Shown in pieces: positions 28,984 through 36,965 of a stretch of 64,000 nucleotides of DNA. Source of the stretch: Gammaproteobacteria bacterium (GTDB taxonomy: Bacteria; Pseudomonadota; Gammaproteobacteria; JACKNK01); assembly GCA_024234895.1 (NCBI GenBank), contig JACKNJ010000013.1, forward strand, positions 20,027 through 84,026, read 5' to 3'. Made by a program: the position numbers and the translations under genes. The notes under the pieces were generated by a model, which did not search any database, had not been told where the DNA came from, and saw only the letters and a program-made list of their open reading frames with translations. Within the stretch, counting starts at the first letter, position 1. The number at the start of each line of letters is the position of its first letter.

Positions 28984-30150
28984 ATGTGGGAAACGTTCTG
29001 GCTGCTGTTGCCGGTTGCCGCCGCGTCCGGTTACTGGGTCGGCAGGGGACAGGCGCGCAAGCGGACGGTCAAGGCCCGGCCAGGCCTTCATCAGGACTAC
29101 TTCCGCGGCCTCAACTACGTCCTCAATGACAAGCCGGACAAGGCCATCGAAGTTTTCATCAAGATGGTCGAGGTCGACTCCGATACGGTCGAGACCCACG
29201 CCGCGCTCGGTAATCTGTTTCGCCGTCGTGGTGAGGTCGACCGCGCCATCCGCATCCACCAGAACCTGATCGCCCGTCCCGCGCTCTCCCGTGAGCAACG
29301 CGGCGACGCGCTGCGTGAACTCGGCGAGGATTACATGCGCGCCGGTCTGTTCGATCGCGCAGAGCGCCTGTTCCTCGAACTCCTCGATCTCAAGCTGCAC
29401 ACGGTCGCCGCGCTGCGTTCGCTGGTCGCCATCTACGAGCAGGAGCGCGATTGGGGGCGGGCGGTGGAGTTCGCCCGGCGCTTGGCTGCGGAAGGAGGCG
29501 GGGCAGTCAGTCTCCAGGTCGCGCATTACCACTGCGAGCGGGCGGAGAGCGCGCGGCGCGAGAACGATCTCGCGGCCATGGGTGAGGCCCTGAAGCAGGC
29601 ATTCGCCGCGGATTCCGGTTGTGTGAGGGCAAGCATCCTGCAGGGCGACATGGAGTCCGCGCTCGGTAACCACGAGGCCGCGATTCAGGCCTATCAGCGC
29701 GTCGCGGAGCAGGATCAGGACTATCTCACCGAGGTCATGGAGAAGCTGCGTGACGAGTACACGCGGCGCGGTGATGTCGATGGCTTCCGGGCTTATCTGA
29801 AGGATCTGATGAATCGCTGCAGCGGCGTCGCGCCGATGCTCGCCCTGGCCGATCTGACCCAGCGCGAGGAGGGGGATCAGGCCGCCATCGAATTCGTCAC
29901 CTGCTGTCTGCGCAACAAGTCGTCGGTCGCCGGACTCAGGCGTCTGATCGAACTCAAATTGCCGAACGTCGATGGCCGCGCGCGTGACGATCTGAGCATT
30001 CTCCATGAGATGATGACGCGCCTGATTTCCGACCGTCCGGTATATCGCTGCAACAATTGCGGTTTCGCCGGCAAACAGATGCACTGGCATTGCCCGAGCT
30101 GCAAATCGTGGAGCACGATCAAGCCGATTCAGGGCGTCGTCGCTTCCTGA
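28984..30150 (+). CDS. lapB: LPS assembly protein B (YciM)
   Basis: 388 aa (E. coli 389). An N-terminal anchor helix (WETFWLLLPVAAASGYWVG) is followed by about nine TPR-like helical pairs and a C-terminal rubredoxin-type metal domain with CNNC and CPSC pairs. LapB is an inner-membrane adaptor that presents LpxC to the FtsH protease and so sets LPS output. The stop is 28 bases before pyrF. Confidence 0.96.
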   Translation: MWETFWLLLPVAAASGYWVGRGQARKRTVKARPGLHQDYFRGLNYVLNDKPDKAIEVFIKMVEVDSDTVETHAALGNLFRRRGEVDRAIRIHQNLIARPALSREQRGDALRELGEDYMRAGLFDRAERLFLELLDLKLHTVAALRSLVAIYEQERDWGRAVEFARRLAAEGGGAVSLQVAHYHCERAESARRENDLAAMGEALKQAFAADSGCVRASILQGDMESALGNHEAAIQAYQRVAEQDQDYLTEVMEKLRDEYTRRGDVDGFRAYLKDLMNRCSGVAPMLALADLTQREEGDQAAIEFVTCCLRNKSSVAGLRRLIELKLPNVDGRARDDLSILHEMMTRLISDRPVYRCNNCGFAGKQMHWHCPSCKSWSTIKPIQGVVAS

Positions 30151-30177
30151 TAGAAAAAAGACCATTACGGATAACGC

Positions 30178-30885
30178 ATGAGCCCCCAATCTTCCGAACC
30201 GCGAGTCATCGTCGCGCTCGATTTCCCCACCGCCGACCAGGCGCTTGCGCTGGCCGACCGGGTCAGCCCGGAACTGTGCCGCCTGAAGGTCGGCAAGGAA
30301 CTGTTCACCAGCGCCGGCCCGGCCCTGATTGAATCCCTGGTTGCGCGTGGTTTCGACGTCTTCCTGGACCTCAAGTACCACGACATTCCGACCACCGTCG
30401 CCAAGGCCTGCACCGCCGCCGCCCAACTCGGCGTGTGGATGCTGAACGTCCATGCCGCCGGTGGGCCGCGCATGCTTGACGCCGCGCGCAACGCGATCGA
30501 TTCGGCCAGCCACCGCCCGCTGGTCATCGGCGTGACCGTGCTGACCAGCATGGCGCAGGAGGATCTCGAAGCGATCGGCGTGATCGGCACGCCGGAACAG
30601 GCGGTCACCCGGCTGGCGATGCTGGCCAAGCGCTCCGGGCTGGACGGCGTGGTCTGCTCGCCGCTGGAGGTCACCCGGCTGCGCCACGAACTCGGCGACG
30701 ATTTCCTGCTGGTCACCCCCGGCATCCGCCCCGCGGGTGCCGATGCCGGCGACCAGAAACGCATCATGACGCCCGCCAAGGCGGTCGCCGCCGGCGCGAG
30801 TTATCTGGTCATCGGTCGACCAATCACCCAGGCGCCGGACCCGATCGCGGCACTCAAGGCCATCGCCGCCGAAATCGCCGCGTAG
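30178..30885 (+). CDS. pyrF: Orotidine 5'-phosphate decarboxylase
   Basis: 235 aa. The catalytic FLDLKYHDIPTTVAKA motif (Lys-x-x-Asp pair) is intact, and the phosphate loop TPGIRPAGADAGDQKR and VIGRPITQA close the TIM barrel. It decarboxylates OMP to UMP. The lapB-pyrF order is common in gammaproteobacteria. Confidence 0.97.
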   Translation: MSPQSSEPRVIVALDFPTADQALALADRVSPELCRLKVGKELFTSAGPALIESLVARGFDVFLDLKYHDIPTTVAKACTAAAQLGVWMLNVHAAGGPRMLDAARNAIDSASHRPLVIGVTVLTSMAQEDLEAIGVIGTPEQAVTRLAMLAKRSGLDGVVCSPLEVTRLRHELGDDFLLVTPGIRPAGADAGDQKRIMTPAKAVAAGASYLVIGRPITQAPDPIAALKAIAAEIAA

Positions 30886-30892
30886 GACGCGC

Positions 30893-32239
30893 ATGGGGCT
30901 CTACACGCTCTTTGCATCAACCCTCCTGTTCCCGCTGCATGAACGGCTGAAGCATCATGATTCGGTGCGGCGGCGGCGCGAGCTGGAATCGTCGCAATGG
31001 CTGGACCGGGCGGAACTTCGCGCGCTCCAGCTCCGCAATCTCCAGCGTTTCGTTCAGCGTCTGTATCGCGACAACGACTACTACCGTGGCGTCATGGACG
31101 CGTCCGGTTTCAGCCCCGACGACATCCGTTCGCTGGCCGACCTGCGACGCTTCCCGTTTCTGACCAAACCGCTGATCCGCGACAACGTCGAGGCGCTTAA
31201 AACGCGTGGCTGCGGCCCGCTCAGCCGGTTCAACACCGGCGGCTCGACCGGTGAACCGCTGGTCTTTTACCTGGGTAACGAGCGTGTCTCGCACGATGTC
31301 GCCGCCAAATGGCGCGCTACCCGCTGGTGGGATGTCGATATCGGCGATCCGGAGATCGTGATCTGGGGTTCGCCGGTGGAACTCGGCGCGCAGGATCGGG
31401 TGCGCGCGCTGCGTGACCGCCTGCTGCGCTCGAAACTGATTCCGGCCTTCGAGATGTCGGCGGAAAACCTGGATCGATTCATCGCCGAAATCCGCGCCAT
31501 GCGACCGCGCATGCTGTTCGGTTATCCGTCCTCGATGGCGCTGATCGCGGAGCGCGCCGAGTCGCAGGGCATCGCGATGGACGGGCTCGGCATCAAGGTC
31601 TGTTTCGTGACCTCCGAGCGGCTCTACGACAACCAGCGCGAGCTGATCGAACGCGTGTTCGGCGCGCCGGTCGCGAACGGCTACGGCGGTCGCGACGCTG
31701 GCTTCATCGCGCATCAATGTCCGAGCGGCGGCATGCATCTGTCCGCCGAGGACATCCTGGTCGAGATCGTCGGCCCGGACGGCGAGGTGCTGCCCGCCGG
31801 ACAGGCCGGCGAGGTCGTGGTCACGCACCTCGCCACCGGCGAATTCCCGTTCGTGCGTTACCGCACCGGCGACGTGGCCGTGCTCGATGACAGCCAATGT
31901 GCCTGCGGGCGCGGCCTGCCGATGCTCAAGGAGATCCAGGGCCGCACCACCGACTTCATCGTCGCCCCGGATGGCACGATCATGCACGGCCTCGCGCTGA
32001 TCTACATCCTGCGCGATCTGCCCGAGGTGGCGCTGTTCAAGATCATCCAGGAGACGGCGGCCCGCTATCGCATCCAGGTCGTGCCAGGCGCGGGTTATGG
32101 CGACGAGCACACCGGGACGATCCGCGCCGGCCTGCGCAAGCGCCTCGGACCCGACGCGGACATCGTCATCGACCTGGTCGACGACATCCCGCGAGAGCGC
32201 TCCGGCAAGTTCCGTTACGTGGTCAATCAGTTCGTTTGA
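30893..32239 (+). CDS. PaaK/CapK-like adenylate-forming enzyme
   Basis: 448 aa. It has the phenylacetate-CoA-ligase-like fold: the ATP-binding NTGGSTGEPLVFY loop, GYGGRDAGFI, FVRYRTGDVAVLD, a zinc-type CACGRGLPML segment and GRTTDFIVAPDG. The C-terminal domain ends SGKFRYVVNQ, keeping the Lys of adenylating enzymes. The substrate carboxylate is unknown. No phenylacetate genes are near; CapK-type members lie in capsule/EPS loci, so a glycan or lipid-modifying role is possible. It starts 7 bases after pyrF. Confidence 0.82.
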   Translation: MGLYTLFASTLLFPLHERLKHHDSVRRRRELESSQWLDRAELRALQLRNLQRFVQRLYRDNDYYRGVMDASGFSPDDIRSLADLRRFPFLTKPLIRDNVEALKTRGCGPLSRFNTGGSTGEPLVFYLGNERVSHDVAAKWRATRWWDVDIGDPEIVIWGSPVELGAQDRVRALRDRLLRSKLIPAFEMSAENLDRFIAEIRAMRPRMLFGYPSSMALIAERAESQGIAMDGLGIKVCFVTSERLYDNQRELIERVFGAPVANGYGGRDAGFIAHQCPSGGMHLSAEDILVEIVGPDGEVLPAGQAGEVVVTHLATGEFPFVRYRTGDVAVLDDSQCACGRGLPMLKEIQGRTTDFIVAPDGTIMHGLALIYILRDLPEVALFKIIQETAARYRIQVVPGAGYGDEHTGTIRAGLRKRLGPDADIVIDLVDDIPRERSGKFRYVVNQFV

Positions 32240-32252
32240 ACTTCCTGTTGGA

Positions 32253-32281
32253 TTGCGCTGACAGGGGGGTTCCAGTATCCT
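32253..32281 (+). promoter_or_regulatory. Promoter of tRNA-Ser
   Basis: -35 TTGCGC (32253-32258), a 17-base spacer and -10 TATCCT (32276-32281), followed by a GC-rich discriminator typical of stringently controlled stable-RNA promoters, about 39 bases before the tRNA. Confidence 0.6.
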
Positions 32282-32319
32282 TCGCGGCCTTCTGACGCCC
32301 GGCCACGGCCAGGTGTTTT

Positions 32320-32410
<91 letters not shown>

Positions 32411-32415
32411 ATAGA

Positions 32416-32458
32416 AGCCCCAGCAGATCAGGCACGTCCGATCTGCTGGGGCTTTTTT
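32416..32458 (+). terminator. Strong terminator after tRNA-Ser
   Basis: AGCCCCAGCAGATC and GATCTGCTGGGGCT pair perfectly over 14 bases around a 10-base loop and are followed by a T run. Confidence 0.93.
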
Positions 32459-32650
32459 GTTTGGGGCCTGGACCGAGTTGGGACCAATCGGTCCCTGGGT
32501 GATCAGCCGGTAAAGGCCCAGGCGGCGCTCGGTGATAGCTACCGGGTTGGCGGCGAGCCTGACGGGGCGGGAAATGGCTTCCTGCCTTGCTGGCATGGTC
32601 TCCGTACCCGCCTGGAACCGGGTTGGGCGGGGGCGCCCACGTTCGGGCGA
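32459..32650. other. Non-coding spacer downstream of tRNA-Ser
   Basis: About 190 bases between the tRNA terminator and the ispA stop. I see no gene. Open frames crossing it on the minus strand are antisense to the tRNA. It is a typical integration site but holds no integrase remnant I can identify. Confidence 0.4.
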
Positions 32651-33592
32651 TCAGCGCTTGCGGGCGACGATGTAGTTGGCGAGCCAGCGCAGCGGGTCGG
32701 CGCGGGTGTCGAGGTCGGCGATGCTGGCCAGTGCATCGTCACGGAGCTCGTCCGCGCGGCGACGGGCATTGTCGAGGCCGAGCAGGGCCGGGTAGGTGGA
32801 TTTGTTGCGGGCCTGATCGGCGCCCTGGGTCTTGCCGAGGGTTTCCGTGTCGCTGACCACGTCGAGCACGTCGTCGTGGATCTGGAAGGCGAGACCGATG
32901 CATTTGGCGTAGTGATCAAGACCGGCCAGGCGGGCTTCGTCGACGTCATCCGCGCACAGCGCGCCCAGCAGAACCGATGCGCGGATCAGCGCCCCGGTCT
33001 TGTGGATGTGCATGTCCTCGAGCGCGGCGATGTTGAGCTGCTTGCCTTCCGATTCGAGATCGATCGCCTGGCCGCCGACCATGCCCCGCGAACCGGCGGC
33101 CTGCGCCAGGGTCAGGATCATGCGCAGGCGCGCCGCGGGGTCGATATCGAGGTCCGGATTCTGCGCGAGCTGCTGGAAGGCGAGGGCCTGCAAGCCGTCG
33201 CCGACCAGGATCGCGGTGGCTTCGTCGAAGGCCTTGTGACAGGTCGGGCGGCCACGCCGCAGGTCGTCGTCGTCCATGGCCGGCAGGTCGTCGTGGACCA
33301 GGGAGTAGGCATGGATCAGTTCGACGGCGGCGGCAGGGGCGTCCAGCCGGTGGTCCGGCGCGCCCAGGGCCTTGCCGGCGGAGTACACCAGCATCGGGCG
33401 GATGCGTTTGCCGCCGTCCAGCGTCGAATAGCGCATCGCCTCGTGCAGACGGGTCGGCAACGTGGCGGCGCTGGGCAGGCAGGCATCCAGCGCGGCGCGC
33501 GCGCGTTCGCCCAGCGCATCGAGGAGGGCGGCGAGCTGATGTTCGTCGGAAAGCGTCGAGGTGGTCACGGAAGTAGTCGGGTCACTGGCCAT
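32651..33592 (-). CDS. ispA: Short-chain polyprenyl diphosphate synthase (farnesyl/geranylgeranyl)
   Basis: 313 aa from ATG 33592. Both aspartate-rich motifs are present: the first as VHDDLPAMDDDD, the second as FQIHDDVLDVVSD. TLDGGKRIRPMLVY and GQAIDLESEGK fit IspA-type synthases. It condenses IPP with allylic diphosphates. I chose the ATG that overlaps the xseB stop by 11 bases; a frame open further upstream would run through xseB. Unlike many relatives, dxs does not follow: the tRNA-Ser locus does. Confidence 0.93.
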   Translation of the reverse strand: MASDPTTSVTTSTLSDEHQLAALLDALGERARAALDACLPSAATLPTRLHEAMRYSTLDGGKRIRPMLVYSAGKALGAPDHRLDAPAAAVELIHAYSLVHDDLPAMDDDDLRRGRPTCHKAFDEATAILVGDGLQALAFQQLAQNPDLDIDPAARLRMILTLAQAAGSRGMVGGQAIDLESEGKQLNIAALEDMHIHKTGALIRASVLLGALCADDVDEARLAGLDHYAKCIGLAFQIHDDVLDVVSDTETLGKTQGADQARNKSTYPALLGLDNARRRADELRDDALASIADLDTRADPLRWLANYIVARKR

Positions 33593-33869
33593 CGCCGGCA
33601 TCGGAGTCGCCGAAATCGACCAACTCTCCACCGCCATGGGCGTCGGCATCCATCAGCATGTCGACTTTCTGTTGCGCTGCATCAAGCGCCGTTTGGCAGA
33701 TGCGCGTCAGCTCGACGCCGCGCTCGAAATGCGCGAGCGACTGTTCCAGCGTCAGGTCGCCGTTCTCCAGTGTGTCGACGAGTTGTTCCAACTCCTTGAG
33801 CGCGCTTTCGAAATCCGGTTTGTCGTGTTGTTTCTTGGCCACATCAACCTCCGCTGGCGACTGCCGCAC
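33582..33869 (-). CDS. xseB: Exodeoxyribonuclease VII small subunit
   Basis: 95 aa. The helical hairpin FESALKELEQLVDTLENGDLTLEQSL and the RGVELTRICQTALDAAQQKV segment are diagnostic of XseB. It binds XseA, encoded elsewhere, to form the single-strand-specific exonuclease VII. The C-terminal tail is acidic and ~25 residues longer than in E. coli. It overlaps ispA in the usual xseB-ispA order. Confidence 0.93.
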   Translation of the reverse strand: MRQSPAEVDVAKKQHDKPDFESALKELEQLVDTLENGDLTLEQSLAHFERGVELTRICQTALDAAQQKVDMLMDADAHGGGELVDFGDSDAGDGQ

Positions 33870-34171
33870 GGTAGCTCAGCGGGCGGGCGGGTTTCAATTG
33901 ACTGGATTCAGTCGAGGTGGGGAAGGCAGCGGATCGGCGTCGTTCGGGCTATGTTGACGCCTCCTTGTCACGCCCCGGATTGATATTTTCCGGATAACCC
34001 ATGCAGTCGTGGTGATATCTGGAGTTATTCCAAAATCGTCGTTGCGATGACTTAGACTTGTTCTAGAATCCACTCCGCCTCACGGAGCCGCCACCCGCCG
34101 ACGAGCGCGAAGGCGGCTTGCAGTGAGTCGAAGTTTTCCCACCCGCAGACCCTGCAACAGGAGGAGACACC
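33870..34171. promoter_or_regulatory. Divergent spacer xseB / rubrerythrin with a Fur-family-like box
   Basis: A sigma-70-like promoter for rubrerythrin is visible: -35 TTGCGA at 34042-34047, 16 bases, -10 TAGAAT at 34064-34069. The 15-mer TTAGACTTGTTCTAG at 34052-34066 overlaps the spacer and -10; it resembles a PerR/Fur-type inverted repeat (TTAGA-N5-TCTAg). The rest of the spacer shows no gene. Confidence 0.5.
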
Positions 34172-34591
34172 ATGTCCCTGAAAGGCTCCAAGACCGAGCA
34201 GAACCTGAAAGACGCCTTCGCTGGCGAATCCCAGGCCAACCGCCGCTACCTGTACTTCGCATCCAAGGCGGACGTCGAAGGCTACAACGATGTCGCCGCC
34301 GTGTTCCGCTCCACCGCCGAAGGTGAGACCGGTCACGCCCACGGCCATCTGGAGTACCTGGAAGAAGTCGGTGACCCGGCCACCGGTCTGCCGATCGGTG
34401 CCACCTCCGACAACCTGAAGGCCTCCATCGCCGGCGAGACCCACGAGTACACCGACATGTACCCGGGCATGGCCGCGACCGCGCGTGACGAAGGTCACGA
34501 TGAGATTGCCGACTGGTTCGAGACCCTGGCCAAGGCCGAGCGTTCTCACGCCAATCGCTTCCAGAAGGCCCTGGATTCCCTGGAAGCCTAA
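34172..34591 (+). CDS. Rubrerythrin, short form without rubredoxin domain
   Basis: 139 aa. It is a ferritin-like four-helix diiron protein: AGESQANRRYLYFA on helix 1, the ETGHAHGHLEYL Glu-x-x-His on helix 2, AGETHEYTDMYPGMA on helix 3 and AKAERSHANRF on helix 4. The C-terminal rubredoxin domain of classical rubrerythrin is missing, so a partner must supply electrons. The family reduces hydrogen peroxide. GGAGGAGAC precedes the ATG. A terminator follows, then a REP doublet and the Fe-S protein gene. Confidence 0.93.
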   Translation: MSLKGSKTEQNLKDAFAGESQANRRYLYFASKADVEGYNDVAAVFRSTAEGETGHAHGHLEYLEEVGDPATGLPIGATSDNLKASIAGETHEYTDMYPGMAATARDEGHDEIADWFETLAKAERSHANRFQKALDSLEA

Positions 34592-34611
34592 GCAGCGCGC
34601 GATGTAAACGG

Positions 34612-34648
34612 AGAGGGCCGGTATCCGCGATGGAACCGGCCCTCTTTC
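34612..34648 (+). terminator. Terminator after rubrerythrin
   Basis: AGAGGGCCGGT pairs with ACCGGCCCTCT over 11 bases with a 12-base loop, followed by TTTCG. It would make rubrerythrin mostly monocistronic with partial read-through into the next gene. Confidence 0.8.
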
Positions 34649-34709
34649 GTTGAATAAAAAGAAATTCCCAGCCGTGGCCCGGAAAACGACTTGTTTGAAC
34701 CGGCTACGT

Positions 34710-34783
34710 TGTAGGAGCGACTTCAGTCGCGATCTGCGCAGCGGCATGCCTCGTCGCCGATCGCGACTGAAGTCGCTCCTACA
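34710..34783. repeat. REP doublet (REPIN-like), copy 3, with compensatory changes
   Basis: Left core GGAGCGACTTCAGTCGCG and the exact inverted right arm. Compared with copies 2 and 4 the hairpin stem reads CGACT/AGTCG instead of CGGCT/AGCCG in both arms, so pairing is kept by matched substitutions. Confidence 0.9.
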
Positions 34784-34822
34784 TGAACATAACAAGCCAC
34801 TCGCAGATTCCGGAGAAGCCAG

Positions 34823-36169
34823 ATGTCCGCACCCACCGAAAGTCGCCGTGAAGGCAGCCTCGAAGCCCCGACCCGCCACAACGTCGAGTGGCACAGCGAA
34901 GACTTCTGGAACGAGGCGTCGCTGTTCAAGGAACTGGAGCGCGTCTACGACATCTGCCACGGCTGCCGCCGCTGCGTGAGTCTGTGCAACTCCTTCCCGG
35001 TGCTGTTCGACCTGGTCGATGAATCGCCGACCATGGAAGTCGACGGCATCGCCAAGGAGGACTACTGGAAGGTGGTCGACCACTGCTTCCTGTGCGACCT
35101 CTGCTTCATGGTCAAGTGCCCCTACGTGCCGCCGCACGAGTGGGATCTCGACTTCCCGCACCTGATGCTGCGCGCCAAGGCCGTGCGCTACAAAAAGGAG
35201 GGGGCGTCGTTCCGCGACAAGCTGCTGACCAGGCCCGATACCATGGGCCAGTTCTTCGGCATCCCGATCGTCGCCGGCGTGGTCAACGCCGCCAACAAGA
35301 GCCCGGCGCTCCGCGGCATGGTCGAATCCGCGCTTGGCATCCACAAGGACGCCGAACTGCCTGAGTTCCATACGGGCAACGCCGCCAAGCGCGACGCCAA
35401 GCGCAGCAAGCCGCAGCTCACGGTGAAGGCCGGCGAGAAGACCAAGGGCAAGGTCGCGATCTTCGCGACATGCTATGGCAACCACAACGAACCGGGACTG
35501 ATCGACGATCTGGTCGCCGTGTTCGAACACAACGGCATCCCGACCGTGGCTGCCGGCGACACCGCCTGCTGCGGCATGCCGCGTCTGGAGCTCGGCGACC
35601 TGGAATCGGTCAACGCGGCCAAGGAGAAGAACATCCCGCTGCTCGCGAAGCTGGTCGACGAGGGCTATGACCTGACCGGCATCGTTCCGTCCTGTGTGCT
35701 GATGTTCAAGCAGGAGATCCCGCTGATGTACCCGAACGATCCGGACGTGCAGAAGGTCAAGAACGCCTTCTACGATCCGTTCGAATACCTCTCGCAGCGC
35801 AACAAGGAAGGCCTGCTCAATACCGGGTTCAAGAATCCGCTCGGCAAGGTCGCCTACCACGTCGCCTGCCACCAGCGCGTGCAGGCCATCGGCATGCGTA
35901 CCCGCGAGGTGCTGGAGCTGGTGCCCGACACCAAGGTGGTGCCGATTGAGCGTTGCTCCGGTCACGACGGCACTTACGCGGTCAAGAAGGAGACCCACGA
36001 GATCGCGATGAAGCTGGTCAAGCCGCTCGCCAACCGCGTCAAGAAGGAGGAGCCGGATCACTACGGTTCCGACTGCCCGCTGGCCGGCCATCACGTCGCG
36101 CACGGCATCGATGACGGCAGCAAGGACGAGCATCCGCTGACCTTGATGCGCCTCGCCTACGGCATCTGA
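34823..36169 (+). CDS. HdrD/GlpC-like Fe-S oxidoreductase subunit
   Basis: 448 aa, cytosolic. Two [4Fe-4S] motifs lie near the N-terminus: CHGCRRCVSLC (C45, C48, C51, C55) then CFLCDLCFMVKC (C88, C91, C94, C99). Two CCG-type domains follow. The first (VAIFATCYGNHNEP ... GDTACCGMPR) is intact; the second (YHVACHQRVQ ... ERCSGHDGTY) has Cys-Ser in place of Cys-Cys. The fold is that of heterodisulfide-reductase/glycerol-3-phosphate dehydrogenase electron subunits. Its place after rubrerythrin suggests it feeds electrons to the diiron site; this is inference. Confidence 0.88.
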   Translation: MSAPTESRREGSLEAPTRHNVEWHSEDFWNEASLFKELERVYDICHGCRRCVSLCNSFPVLFDLVDESPTMEVDGIAKEDYWKVVDHCFLCDLCFMVKCPYVPPHEWDLDFPHLMLRAKAVRYKKEGASFRDKLLTRPDTMGQFFGIPIVAGVVNAANKSPALRGMVESALGIHKDAELPEFHTGNAAKRDAKRSKPQLTVKAGEKTKGKVAIFATCYGNHNEPGLIDDLVAVFEHNGIPTVAAGDTACCGMPRLELGDLESVNAAKEKNIPLLAKLVDEGYDLTGIVPSCVLMFKQEIPLMYPNDPDVQKVKNAFYDPFEYLSQRNKEGLLNTGFKNPLGKVAYHVACHQRVQAIGMRTREVLELVPDTKVVPIERCSGHDGTYAVKKETHEIAMKLVKPLANRVKKEEPDHYGSDCPLAGHHVAHGIDDGSKDEHPLTLMRLAYGI

Positions 36170-36175
36170 TCTGTC

Positions 36176-36200
36176 GCCCGGGAAGCGCGTGTTCCCGGGC
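36176..36200. other. Perfect 9-bp stem-loop after the Fe-S gene
   Basis: GCCCGGGAA and TTCCCGGGC pair around a 7-base loop, 7 bases after the stop and just before REP copy 4. There is no T run, so it is not a classical terminator; it may protect mRNA 3' ends. Confidence 0.6.
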
Positions 36201-36210
36201 AATGAATCCA

Positions 36211-36285
36211 TGTAGGAGCGGCTTCAGCCGCGAACGGCCTTTTGACCGGACCAACCCGCCGATCGCGGCTGAAGCCGCTCCTACG
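36211..36285. repeat. REP doublet (REPIN-like), copy 4
   Basis: Left arm TGTAGGAGCGGCTTCAGCCG and the inverted right arm ending GCCGCTCCTAC flank about 28 bases. The arms match copy 2 nearly exactly. It separates the Fe-S protein gene from the DUF3501 gene. Confidence 0.9.
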
Positions 36286-36314
36286 ATTTGCATACCCCGT
36301 TTCGGAGTCATTCC

Positions 36315-36896
36315 ATGCAGCAACTCACCCGCGACGATTTGTATTCGCTGGAGAAATACTCGGAGATCCGCAAGGACTTCCGCGCCCAGGTCATGGCGCA
36401 CAAGAAGCCGCGCCGCATCTCGATCGGCAAGCACGCCAACCTGTATTTCGAGGATCGCCTGACCATGCAGTATCAGGTGCAGGAGATGCTGCGCATCGAG
36501 CGCATCTTCGAGGCGGCAGGCATCCAGGAGGAACTCGACGCGTACAACCCGTTGATCCCGGACGGCAGTAACTGGAAGGCGACCTTCATGGTCGAATACG
36601 ACGATCCGGCGGTACGCAAGGTCGAGCTGGCCAAGCTGATCGGCATCGAAAACGCCGTTTACGTGCAGATCGACGGTTTCGACCGCGTCGCTCCGATCGC
36701 GAACGAGGATCTCGAGCGCACCACCGAGGAGAAGACCTCGTCGGTGCACTTCATGCGTTTCGAGTTGAGCCCCGAGATGGTCGCGTCGGTGAAGGGCGGT
36801 GCCGCGGTGAAGATGGGTATCGACCATCCCGCCTACCAGGGCGAGGTCGAACTCTCGCCGGAGTCGCGTGCCGCGCTGGCCGCCGATCTGGCCTGA
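36315..36896 (+). CDS. DUF3501 family protein
   Basis: 193 aa, soluble. It begins MQQLTRDDLYSLEKYSEIR and has RISIGKHANLYFEDRLTM and TTEEKTSSVHFMRFEL, the conserved blocks of DUF3501. The family has no known activity. Genes for rubrerythrin, an HdrD-like Fe-S protein and DUF3501 are, to my knowledge, neighbours in many proteobacteria, so a joint redox role is likely. ATG 36315 is chosen over an upstream in-frame start that would begin inside the REP region. Confidence 0.85.
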   Translation: MQQLTRDDLYSLEKYSEIRKDFRAQVMAHKKPRRISIGKHANLYFEDRLTMQYQVQEMLRIERIFEAAGIQEELDAYNPLIPDGSNWKATFMVEYDDPAVRKVELAKLIGIENAVYVQIDGFDRVAPIANEDLERTTEEKTSSVHFMRFELSPEMVASVKGGAAVKMGIDHPAYQGEVELSPESRAALAADLA

Positions 36897-36919
36897 TCGA
36901 CGATCCGCCCATACGGGAC

Positions 36920-36949
36920 AAAAAGCCTGGGCGTTGGCCCAGGCTTTTT
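36920..36949 (+). terminator. Terminator after DUF3501 (bidirectional)
   Basis: AAAAAGCCTGGGC and GCCCAGGCTTTTT pair around a short GTTG loop. The A and T tracts on each side let it serve both the DUF3501 gene and the converging VWA gene. Confidence 0.93.
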
Positions 36950-36965
36950 CGTTTACGCGACCTGC

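Noticed and set aside
32414..32650. Prophage or integrase remnant downstream of tRNA-Ser
   Set aside because: tRNA genes are common integration sites, but I find no integrase motif, no duplicated tRNA end and no att-like repeat.
34823..36169. True methanogen-type heterodisulfide reductase
   Set aside because: Only the HdrD-like half is present, the second CCG is degenerate, and no HdrE or HdrABC gene is near.
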